Under the pieces are notes generated by a model that was given only the letters and a program-made list of their open reading frames with translations, did not search any database and had not been told where the DNA came from. DNA of 64,000 bases from NCBI GenBank assembly GCA_941918925.1, contig OW799233.1, positions 1,728,001-1,792,000 on the forward strand, in the 5' to 3' direction. The translations under genes were made by a program, and so were the position numbers. This document shows positions 34,601-45,288 of the stretch, piece by piece; the first letter of the stretch is position 1, and each line of letters begins with the position of its first letter. The stretch is from Phyto melanocephala. Taxonomy: Eukaryota > Arthropoda > Insecta > Diptera > Rhinophoridae.

Positions 34601-37600
34601 GAGCAAAAAAATGCAGAAACCAGAAACTTGTTAACACATACGTACCCACTTACATAACATACCTAAAATTATTACAATAAATTTACTTCTTTTAATGAAA
34701 CTTTGATATTTAAAAATTCTTTAATTTTTTTAAATGTTTTTTTTTTAATATCTCATAAACCATACCGTATCCCAAAATAAAACTTGTAGGAATTATAGAC
34801 AAAACGTTGTTCTTAACATGTTTTTTTAAGAATTTAAAAATCTCGTTTTTTGAGAAAAATAACCGCTGAAGATAAAAATTTTACTTTAGAACTTTTAAAA
34901 TTAAATCTTCAATTAAAACCCCTTAAGAGCTCAGTTTCTCTCGTTTTATTTCTTCTACAACGAAGAATATTGCTTAAGAAGTTTAGAAAACAAAAATAAT
35001 TTTTTAAGTCCAAAACGATACTAATGGCTGATGGCTTTTTTGACAAATTTCTGTACAACATATCGACCCCTGTGCGCGAAATTATCGTATGTTATAAAAA
35101 CAAAATGTTACAGGAGATCGTTTTTATTACTTTTAAGTAAATAAAAACGTATATAACACTGCTACATACGGTAAAATGTACACAGTGTTATCTCCATAAC
35201 TAAAACAGTTATCGCTATAATATTTTAACAGCAGATACATTATTGTATGTAGGACCAATTTGCATAAAAAAGTCGATTTCTAAAAAAACGTAAAATACGA
35301 TAATTTCGCGCACAGGGGTCGATATGTCAAATCTATTCTATTACTATTTTTTATGAATACTGACTGCAGTAAAATTTGAATTTTTTATTTAAGACCTTTT
35401 TGCTTAACGTCAAAGACAAATATCGTTAGCTTAGTGTGATAACAACCCAGTCAAATTTTAACAAAATTAAGATTTTAATTCATAATTCCCAAAAAAGAAA
35501 ATGTGATGTCCATTGTAACCTAGTTTTTTGCTATGTTATGCAAAAAGGTCCCTAAAAAACAAACCTTAACAAAAGCATGACAAATTAAGTTTTTATTGTC
35601 GATTTTTTTGTTTCGTCCTTTTGGGGCTTTTTTATTACGAAATTGAATAAATAAATAATATTTGAATTTTATTTAGGCTTCAGTTTATTTCAAAATTTGT
35701 TTTATAAGTAAATTAAATTGTGATAATGAAAAAAAAACTTTATTGCTATGCTTGTTATTATCTTTCATACTGTTCAATATATTACAAAAGCAATAATAAA
35801 ATTATGTACATCAAAAATTTCTTCATTTAAAAAAAAAAAAGTAAAAAAACTAATTTTTATATATTTTTTTGCAACAAGATGTAACAAGGGTTAACCAAAT
35901 AACTGATCTAGCAATTTGATAATATAATAAATTATTAGAAACTTGTTCAATAAGTTTTTTTACGAACTTTAAGTCTCTTCAGAAAAATACTGTTTTATGT
36001 ACAATCTAGGAAATTTATGTTTTAATTTATTAATCAACATATAACGGACGGAAAAAACTACAAGATGGTAACTACTTTGCTGATTTTACTTAAAGGCGAC
36101 GCCAAAATAACTGACATATGTGGTATTATGCTTTTTACCTAACGAATGCTTTTTTCATTACTATTTTAATGGTACAAACATTTACGATTTTAATTATTTC
36201 GTTTTGTTTTTTCATCAGGAATAAAATAGAACTGTTCGTTGTTATTGCTTATTGTTAACAATAAATAACGACGTTTTATATGCTTCCTATAAAAATTTAG
36301 AAATAGTACTGGGCAGTTTAAACACTAGGCTAACGATATTTATTGTCGCCCGAGGGTATAAGTGTTTCATATGCCATTTTGTAAATTTTGAGGTAATGTT
36401 GCAGCCTTAGGTTTTCGACCCCAAATTATAAAAAATAAATCGTGTCCATTTTGCTTTATATCTTTTAAAACACAACATTTTTGTTCCAATTTGTTATATA
36501 TGTATGTTATTCAATGGTGTATAGAGAATTTTCAGTACAAAATCTCGGAAGTTGATCACTGCTAGACATTTTGCTCTACGTGCAGTTAATATTGTTGGAT
36601 GCTAATATATATTTTTATTTTTCTGTTATAAAGAGTTCTTCCTTTTAACGTGCTGACCAATTAATTTACGAATTTCTAGAAATTATTTCCGTTCCAAAAA
36701 TTTTACTTAAAAAAGTGTTTTCAACACCAGAGCGTTAAAATGTTATAAACCGATTTCGCTCTCCATTTACGGTTAGAGCACTTTCATTTTCAAAAAGAAG
36801 GGCCACTGATAGCTTCAGATAAAATGCTAAACCACACTGAACAGCTGATGGGTTGCAATTGGCGCTGATGAATAGCTCTTGATTTTTTTCTTTTTATTTC
36901 CAGAATCTACAGTTTCGCTTATTAACAAAGCCATTCAAATTAAAAATGAGCATCACCATTCATAACTAAATTTTCAATAAATTTAATTTATTTCTGGCCA
37001 ACTGCAAATAAGGTAATATAATAAAATAACAGTGAATCTGCATAGAGCAAACAGGATTTTTATTGCCTTTAGAAAATATACCGTTAAAGACGCAATCGGG
37101 GGTATGAAAATCGTAAAATCCCATAAATAGTTTTTTTAGAAAAACTATGTTAAAATACAACAACGATTTACTAAAAATGCATTTTTGGCACGTAGAACAC
37201 TTAAACCCCTTGGTGATAATATGTATATGATTGTTCTTAACAAATGTTTATAATATCTACAAAAAGAAAATTGACTGACAATGATTTTATTACTAAAATT
37301 TTTGCAATCAATTTAAATAAGTACAAATAAATTTATAGGTTTAGCAGCCTATGGCGACAGCTCAAGTGAAGAAAATAGTGATGACGATAACAAGTACAAT
37401 TCTTCAAAAAAGGCGATTGGTCAATCGGAAAGCGAAAATGATTCGGAAGATGATATACGGGTAATAAATTAAACTAAATTTTAAATGTTAACTTGTTTAT
37501 TGCTAGTCCGTCGACTATATAAACACATGTGTGGCTCATTTATGATTTTGTTATAATTTAACTGTTTTTCAACAGAATGTAATACGGCAAAAGCGAAGGG

Positions 37601-40443
37601 CATTCATTAAAACTTCTGAAGAAATCGAAGAACGAGTAGCATCAGCTGCTATCCGTGAGGAAGAGAAATTGAAGTATTTTTTGCGCTTGGAGGAGGAGAA
37701 GGAGGAAAGAGAACGTAATTGTAAAAAACAACAAAGACCTTTACTAAAAGATCCCTCATCTTCTGGTCATAGCGGACACAATATTTACAAAGGTTATGAA
37801 AAAGATTTTGGTGAGATAACTGAAACAAAGATACAAAATATAAACGGTACGTTAGCATATATTCAATACTAATATATTATTTTTACATATATTTCTGATT
37901 TCTTAGTTGAGTATGTATCCTAAAAGAATATTATAATCGAACATTATTCGTGGATATTGGTAAAAATTATATAAATGCATTTTGTACTCGAAATTTATAC
38001 AAAACTTTACACAATTTTTTTACCAATTTTTTTGTAAATCCGACTGTTATGTTTGCATATACATACATACATATAAATGCATATGAGTAAAATTATTAGA
38101 AATTTCCTATAACATGAACGTCGTTTTGTGGTAAAAATGTTAACGTTCATCATTGACCATTACCACAAAGGGAGCAATATGGACCCAATTGGAATAGTAT
38201 TTTCAATTTACAATTATGGCTTTTAAAGTTTAAATATACAAGATTAAAGGTTTCATTAAATTTATATTTTATTTCATTGCATTTTAAATGATAATCCCTA
38301 GAAATTCTTTGAACCTTTAAATGCATATTAATATGTTTTGTATAAAATTTTTCTTTTAAACAAATCTTGAATTCAAATTCAAATCAACACAAAAATTTAT
38401 TTTAAAAAAATCCTTAAAAAGCAAACAACTTTTTGCAAAGCAACATAAAAAATTCGTAATAATTTTTAAATTTGAAGTTTTTAATAGAAAGTACAATATT
38501 TCGGTTGTTTTTTACTCGATTCTTTCGTAATGTAAACACATTTTTTTTTTTTTCATTAAACAAAAAAACCCTTAAATATATATAAAAACTTTGTACTTTT
38601 TGTATATTTTGTGAAATATTTCGTATAAAGTATGAACAATTCCGTATATATAATGCCTACTTTTTCGAAACCCTCTTTGATTTTTAATTTTTACATAGTT
38701 ATTGTATTTACTAGTCAATTTTCATTTGAAATTTATATTAATGGGTATTTGAGGTTGTTCAGAAGCGGGAGAAAATCGATTTTCGTTTGTAAATTTTAGA
38801 AAAAACGCCAAAATAATTGTATTTTGGTACTTATATCTCAGTTAGTTTTTAGAAGCACTAATTTTCGAGACAACGGCTTATAATTTGGTGCCTCCAGCAT
38901 GTCAAAAAACTAATTACCAGCTTTAGTAATTTTAAATATTTAAAAAAATATATATTGGCGATAAGTGACCGATTTGTCAAACTTTTTTTACGAATAGCCC
39001 TTGGCACCATAGGTGAAGGGGGGTTATTCCGCAATTCAATTCAAAAGAAAATATTTTCGAATTACAAAGTATTAAGCATACAAATTGGAAAAATTTTAGT
39101 TTCGAATCGAATTACGGAGTAACCCCCAAGGTATAAAAATAATTTCATGGGACAGACAAACATACAATATTTATTTGTGTTTAATTTAAAAAAAAAATGG
39201 TTTAAAACATGTACAGATATGTAAATATTACTCCTTATCGACAACTTCGTCATAAAGCACTACATTTTTTAAATCTGCTGCAACAACATTCCGCAAACGA
39301 TGTGATAACAATTTAATAATCTTAAGAATATTCTCGTCATTTTTAGCGTCAAAAAATGTTGTGGCAAGGAGCACTAATGTTAATTTAAAAATATACACAT
39401 ATACACATGTGTACACTATAATGATGTTTTATTTAAAAATAAAAGATAACTAAATATGTTTTAAGTCAAATTACTTAAATAATGACCTTCGATTATGATC
39501 ATTTTGTTAAAAACGAGTGCTGTTTGTAAACATGTAGAAATCAACATCTACAATTATAACGTTAAAAGTTTCTTATTGACAAGATAATTTCAATTTTTGA
39601 ATTATTTTCTTCCTAGGTAAACGGCAACGAGATCGCAGCAGTCGCAAAGAACGCATTACACGGTTTAGTGACAACAAAGACAAATATGTAGCTTTATCAA
39701 ATGCAACTACATTTTTTACAAATATGAATACTGCTGCTGCTGCTTCAAATGCTGGAAATAGTACAGTAAAGACGCCGTTAAATAATATTAAACGTCAAAC
39801 TGTTTCCGACGTAAATAGCTTGTTGCCTACATATACAACTGCAGGTATGACAAATGTTTTAAATGCAGCTGATGCAGCTTTAGAAAAAGTTTTAAAAGGT
39901 AAATCAGCATCTGACAGTCCAAAAAAACCGAGTCGCCGCCATAATTACGATCATCGCGATTATTCTCCATCCAAAAAGAGACAACGTTCAAGCGATGATA
40001 AAAAACGGTCTCGTTCCAAGTCTAGTGCTTCATCGACAACCTCTTCTTCATCGACTACATCATTTGATTCCGAATCTTCTTCCACTTCACGTTCCTCTCT
40101 TCATTCAAAATACAGTCACCGGTCCACAACAAAACATAAATCCCATTCATCTGCTGACAGGCAATATGAAAAACCGCACAAAGATCACCACCGTAAAAGT
40201 GATCGTAAATATTCGTCTTCATCATCATACAGGAAAAGAGATCATGAATCATCAAAAAGCCGTTACCGTCGTAATAGATCTAGTGATTCAGAAGATGAAT
40301 ATCAACGACGACGAAACCATGATTCACATTACAGTCGAAATTCTTCACACTCGCGTAGTTATGCCTCATCTAGACGTGAGCGTAAACACTCACGTTCACA
40401 ATCTAGATCTTCTTATTCCTCTTCCAGCAATCGTAGGCAATAA
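31696..40443 (+). CDS. PNISR: PNISR-like SR-rich nuclear speckle protein, eight exons, 763 aa
   Basis: Exons are 31696-32291, 32526-32670, 32732-32902, 33034-33136, 33322-33378, 37339-37460, 37576-37846 and 39617-40443. Every intron is GT-AG and the phases join into 763 codons. Family markers: NIDWAQLAQQWIQMRD at residues 37-52, and DAVKRKGLPAWIREGLEKM across exons 1-2 (about 187-205), followed by a charged Glu/Lys/Gln helix. The RRTLTELLLEVTNAEI helix is in exon 4, the GGL/GDSSSEENSDDD acidic block in exon 6, RAFIKTSEEIEERVASA in exon 7, and a long Arg/Ser-rich tail from about residue 590. Vertebrate PNISR (SFRS18) has the same order; it is a speckle protein that associates with the splicing-linked protein pinin. 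The fly protein is a little shorter. Introns 5 (4.0 kb) and 7 (1.8 kb) hold transposon debris. The 3' end faces the zinc-finger gene. Confidence 0.88.
33550..33720 (-). mobile_element. Older copy of the GGCCGAATTA-type MITE in PNISR intron 5
   Basis: CGAAATTTTACTTGAACATT and TTGAGTATGATGTGC match the reversed centre of the MITE at 11975-12098 (CGAAATTTTACTCGAACGAT, TCGAGTATGAT). The arms here are diverged (ATTACGACATTCTATTACGA against the reversed ATTATCACAAATTCTATTAC). No coding content. Confidence 0.6.
34000..34212 (-). mobile_element. Family B 5'-end fragment in PNISR intron 5
   Basis: Reversed, it gives AAGTAAGGGTGCTCTATACG, a decayed hairpin (GGCCGTGTCGAATC), TGACAATATCCTTAACCATC, ATGTACAAAGC and then the CACATCGTAGATTATCC block. 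Divergence of the hairpin indicates an old insertion. Confidence 0.65.
35063..35322. mobile_element. TA-flanked MITE with long perfect inverted repeats in PNISR intron 5
   Basis: TCGACCCCTGTGCGCGAAAT at the left is matched exactly by the reversed right end, and the match continues through TATCGTAT (about 28 bp). TA and further palindromic CATAT lie outside. The body is about 260 bp and AT-rich without a reading frame. The TA target and size fit a Tc1/mariner-type MITE; the superfamily is inferred only. Confidence 0.85.
38690..39150 (+). mobile_element. Family B remnant in PNISR intron 7, interrupted by a MITE
   Basis: ACTAGTCAATTTTCATTTGA, ATATTAATGGGTATT, ATATCTCAGTTAGTTTT, GATTTGTC and GGCACCATAGGTGAAGG follow family B order. 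The terminal GGTGAAGG/GTATAAAA is split by a small MITE at 39018-39127. Confidence 0.6.
39018..39127. mobile_element. 110-bp MITE in the family B terminus
   Basis: Ends GGGGGTTATTCCGCAATTCA and (reversed) GGGGGTTACTCCGTAATTCG form imperfect inverted repeats of about 24 bp. AAGG on both sides (GTGAAGG and AAGGTATAAAA) is a probable 4-bp target duplication. Its position inside a known terminus makes both boundaries visible. Confidence 0.75.
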
Positions 40444-40783
40444 ATTTCTAATAATTTTCTTTTTCTTAGGTAAAATACAATTTAATTATCCAGCAAACTT
40501 TTATGGCAGTGTTTCATATTGAAATACATAAAAAAAACAAGAAATGATGAACAAAACTGTTGTATTGAATTATTTTGTATTTTTATTATTTTTAGTATCT
40601 TGTATTATTTATTACGGCATAGTAGTAATAATATAATTATTTCATTTATTATTTTAAATATTTTGTTTTATCTAAAGCAACTCTCAGATTAAATAAATTA
40701 TAAAATGCAGTATAAATGTTTTTTATATCAATGTGTTTAGTGGTGTAATTTAGTATATAATGGTTTTAAGTTAAATTTAACAC
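40444..40783. other. Shared 3' region of two convergent genes
   Basis: 340 bp separate the stop codons of the PNISR-like gene (+) and the zinc-finger gene (-). AATAAA at 40692-40697 serves the plus strand. On the minus strand, the complement of TTTATT at 40645-40650 is a candidate signal, so the two 3' UTRs probably overlap. Confidence 0.55.
40692..40697 (+). promoter_or_regulatory. Candidate poly(A) signal of the PNISR-like gene
   Basis: Canonical AATAAA 250 bp after the stop codon at 40441-40443, in an otherwise non-coding stretch. An earlier AATAAA overlaps the stop itself. Confidence 0.4.
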
Positions 40784-42271
40784 TTACTCTTGCATAATTT
40801 TTACCAACTCTAAATTATTTTCATTCTCAGATATGATTATATTTGTCTGTGTTTTGTCATCGTTCGTTTTCAATTCACGTTTGCATACTCTCCAACTAGC
40901 AAATGGATCGTCGAACTCATCATTAGGTGAATGATGATTTTTTTGTCGTTTATGTGTTTTTAATTGTGCTCCGCAGATAAAAGCTTCAAAACAAACACTA
41001 CACTTGTATGGCTTTTCGCCTGTATGACGACGCATATGGATTTTAAGATCATTTGACTGTGCGAAACATCGCTGACATTTTGTACATTTATAAGGGCGTT
41101 CTCCAGTGTGAACACGCATATGACGACCTAATTTATTTGCTCGGGAAAACGACTTGCCACAAATCGTACATATGTGAGGCTTTTCACCAGTATGCTTGCG
41201 CTGATGGACAACAAGATCTTGACGTCTAGGGAAAGCTTTTTCACATTGATCACACTGATAAGGGTTTTCACCAGTATGTCTTCTTATGTGAACAATGAGA
41301 CTGCCATTTGAGAAATTTTTTCCACAATACGGACAGTTGCCCCTTTTATAGTTTTGCCTGCTTTTGATAAGATCTTTATCATCGTCTGCAAGTTCTTCAA
41401 AATCATTTGGATGTACAGCCTTTAAATGTCGAATATAGTTGGTGCGACGCTTAAACATTTGTGGACAATAAGAACACGAGATTTGTTTGTCTCCGGCTAC
41501 ATTGTTTACTTGGGTAGAAATATTTGCTAATTCTTCAGCCGAAATACTAGTATGTGCCGCTTTTATATGCCGATCCAAAGTATCTAGTTTAGCGAAAGAT
41601 CTTTGGCAACAATTGCATTTATAACGGCTAGATGACAAACGTTTAGACAATCGGGATCCAACAGCATCATCTACTCGTCTTGTTTGATACATTTGAACAT
41701 CTCTAAAAATATTTGTCTGAATTAAATTAATAAAAATAAATTATATTTTGGAGCATTACGTGTTATCATCTAAAACCACCACAATTGATTCCTCGGACAC
41801 CTCCTCTAACACTTCACTTTTTTCTACATTTTGCTGTTCCTGTTCCATTTGAAATTCTTCGTCTAAAACCTCAATATCCTCAACGTCTATATCAGCAGAC
41901 TCTATTTGAAAATCTTCGTATGTTCCCTCCATTTCTTCCTCAGTAATTTGTTTATCATTGTTTAAACAATTTTCGATATCTTTTTCAGCTTTCTCGACAG
42001 AAATGATAAAATCATAAGCATTTAAAAGGCGTTCAGTACAATCAGGACACAAATAGTAAGGTTTTCCATCATCGTATTCTGCTACCTGTGTTTATAACAG
42101 TTAATGTCCAATAGCAATATCCTAAATGAATTTACATACCTCAACGTCTGTAACTTTTTTAAAAACTTCTGCTAACTTTAAACTTTTTTCATATTCTACT
42201 TCATCAAAAAAAGAATTGGAGTCCGAATTATTTTTTAAACATACTCGACATACAGATCTTAAGCAATCCAT
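40784..42271 (-). CDS. ZAD-domain C2H2 zinc-finger protein, seven fingers, 458 aa
   Basis: Exons (minus) are 42271-42140, 42085-41760 and 41702-40784; the introns are 54 and 57 bp, GT-AG, and the frame stays open. The N-terminal ZAD has its four cysteines in CRVC (residues 8-11) and CPDC (about 55-58), between which lies the usual hydrophobic helix (SLKLAEVFKKVTDVE). ZADs mediate dimerisation of insect zinc-finger factors. An acidic linker (about 75-150, rich in Glu/Asp) follows, then seven C2H2 fingers in exon 3: CNCC, CSYC, CPYC, CDQC, CTIC, CTKC and CSVC, each with an H-x3-5-H pair, fingers 3-6 joined by TGE(K/N/R)P linkers. This architecture implies sequence-specific DNA binding in the nucleus. 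ZAD proteins are numerous and fast-evolving, so I give no orthologue. It is convergent with the PNISR-like gene and divergent from the nucleoporin gene 1.9 kb away. Confidence 0.92.
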
Positions 42272-44177
42272 TGTAATATAAAATACACAAGGTGCATTTA
42301 CGCAAAAAAGATTATTTTACTATTCTCTTGGTATTCAAGGCCTTGTTAGTATTTAACTATTTCAACCAAAGTGTAATAAAACACAGAAATAAAATATTGT
42401 ATTATCCAAGGCGAATTCATACAGGTATATGCAACGGCGAATTTGTTGTGATGTTGTCTGTCAAATACCACTTGTAAACTATGTACAGTTTTTTATACAT
42501 GAGTGTGACAACTGAACATACCTTTGTATACTTGTAGCCAAGATGGATTTAATCAGATGGCCTATATATGCTTACAAATAGTAAGTTGATTGGCATAGCC
42601 ATACATTGAAAATTCTTTTCAAATTACATAAAGAAAAATACTGATGTAATTTTAAAACAATAATTTTATTGAATATTGACAAAAATTATTTTTTCAACTA
42701 TTTTCCTTTAAATTTGTATATGTGATATTATTAGTAACTCTAAAAATTAAATCACAGAGTACGATAAAAATAATAAATTTATATCTAAGGCCCCTTTCGC
42801 ATTAGGCAACTTTAATTGCGCAAGTATAATTTTAATTTTTATTTTCTTTTGAACTTGCTTTTATGTTCACATTGAGCAACTTGGTTGAGCAAGTTTAATT
42901 GAATTAGTTGTTCTGTTTTATCTCGCTTCCAATTTCTCATCATTTTTAAATATTTGATTCACTTATAAACAAATAAAATTTTCACACACACAAAATTACA
43001 CAACACACCGAAGAAGAAATAAAAGATAATGTCAAAAACAAATAAATATTCCAAGACAAGAATGACAGCAGAAGCAGAACTGCCAAGTACAAGCAAGTCT
43101 GTACTCAAATCTCGTCAATTCTTTCCCCTTCACACCGACCTTTTCACCGACCTTTCCACTCATTGAGTATAACAATTATGCACCTTTACGCTTTGACGGC
43201 ATTTTTTAAATGAAATTTCACTTTCCTGTGTAAACGCACAAGAAATTTACATGAAAGTGGTCTTTTTTATAGAAATTTTTATTTATAATACGTATACAGA
43301 AATTCATGAAATTACGTTCATGTGTAAATGCAAGGTTAAATGATATGTCTTCATTTACACAGGGAATAATTTGTAAAGTAAGCATCGAATTATCTTCTGT
43401 ATTTTTCTTCACACTCATACAGGGAAACATTGTTAAAGGAAACATTCCAGTTTATGTATGTTTTTTTGACATTTGTCTAATTGCAGTGTTTTTTTTTTAA
43501 TTTCTAGTGTGTTTGATTTGCTAATGTAAGTATATTTGTGGAATAAATATACATATATTTTATAAATTTTAAATGAAATTAAAATAAATATAAATTATTA
43601 ATTTTATTTAGTACATTATTTATTTTTTTATTTTTTTTTAAACAAAGTCAAGTATACACATTCACACAGCCCAAAAAATGTGTTTCCATTAGCAATCCTA
43701 GGTTGTCCGAATATATCCAGCTACCGTAGTGTCATACTGTTAATAGAAAGAAATTTTGTTCTAGAGAGGAAGAACCATGTGTAACCTCTTTACCGTGCTA
43801 CAAGGAAAGTCGTGAAGTGAATTTGCATTTACATGTTTAAACAGAGAAGGAAATTGCATTGCATTATACTAGACTAGGTTTGAAATTACCTAATCTCTTC
43901 CACACAATATGAAGAAAAATTAATTAGCGCAAAAAAACTTCTCCAATGTAAACGGAGACTTGAAAAAAAAACAAAATATTAAATTTGTTTAAAAAAGTAC
44001 TTTATTAGCGTTGCCAACCTTTTTAAAATTTTATTTTGATGCTTGGCATTTTCACATTCAAGTCATATATAGAAGTGCGTTTCTCAAATAAATCAACTTT
44101 TGAGTTTATTAGTTTTAAAACTTTACTTTATTATAAATATAGTTGCAAACGTTTATTGAAATAGCTTTTAAATCACC
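42272..44177. other. Divergent intergenic region between zinc-finger and nucleoporin genes
   Basis: Promoters of both genes must lie in this 1.9 kb. Short open stretches are not convincing genes. Most of the middle (about 42789-43964) appears to be a degenerate terminal-inverted-repeat element, listed separately. Confidence 0.5.
42789..43964. mobile_element. Possible degenerate TIR element between the divergent genes
   Basis: The left end CCCCTTTCGCATTAGGCAAC and the reversed right end CTCCGTTTACATTGGAGAAG share a pattern, and TTTAATTGCGCAAGT parallels TTTTTTTGCGCTAATT farther in. Related motifs (GTGTAAACGCA, GTGTAAATGCA, TTTACACAGGGA, TTCACATTGAGCAAC) recur inside in both orientations, as subterminal repeats do. 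No clear target duplication was found, so this is tentative. Confidence 0.35.
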
Positions 44178-45241
44178 ATGAATGTAAATAACTCATTAGA
44201 GAGGCGATATAGTTTCAATATGGCCCAAGCAACTCCCGTTGCGGATTCCACGCATCTTAATAGTAGCGGGTAAGTGGTAAAAAACTATTTTATAAAGTTA
44301 AAAATGTATTAATATCGGTTAAATCTTACCGTTCTACTTCGTAGCTTTTGTTGGGGATCTTCTTTGTGTCCGAAGCAGCGTAGTAACTCTAGTTTGTGTT
44401 TAAATAACTTGCAATCTGATTATAATAACAAATCGATTTTAAGTCCAAAATCGAGAAGTGTGACTAAAATTGACGCACGTATTTTTGCAGATGTTAAAAG
44501 TAAAGGGTTAGCCTCACGTATTGTGAAATATCACGAGAGTGGAACAAAAATGAATCGTAGTATTTCTGCTCAAAATCTGCACATCAAGCCTGGTCAATTT
44601 CCTGCAGTTACTCTTAAAAAAACAGATTTACCATATAGAGCTACTAAACAAGAACTTTCAATGATACGAATTCCAGCACCAGGTTAGTATACTTGACACA
44701 TTATTAAACAAGAACTTTAAATGTAACTAAAAAATAAATTTAAACGTAAACGTTTTCTAATTACAATTTTTAATAGAAAATTCTTCGTTCTATGGAAATA
44801 CCATTTCTAGTCTTTTGAAATCTAGTTCTGTTATCGGTCTACATTCCAAAAGAACTGATGATTTGTGCCGGGAGAATCGGCCAATAATTCATCCTCCTCC
44901 AACAGAGAACGATATGGCTCCAACACGAAGTGTTTTAGATGAACTAAAGGAGATTTCTAGGAAACGTATTAATAGCGATGTAAGTTTAAATTTTTTTTTT
45001 TTTCAGTTTTATTAGTAGTAGAAATACTTTTAATTTTCCAAATGTATAACATATTGAATAGAATATCACAGACTTACATATTTACAAATTTACATTAAAT
45101 CTTACAAAATTTACACATTTTTTTCTAAAAACATTTTTATCTATTTCATTTTTCATATTGTTCGGTAAAGAATTAAACAGTCTTGATGTGTGAAAAAAAT
45201 TTTTTTTTTTATTTTAAAAAGTATTTTAAATTATTTTCGAC

Positions 45242-45288
<47 letters not shown>

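Noticed and set aside
39995..40522. 175-codon frame overlapping the SR-rich exon of PNISR
   Set aside because: It is an out-of-frame shadow of the Arg/Ser-rich exon 8; the His/Leu/Ile bias reflects frame-shifted reading of TCA/CGT codons.
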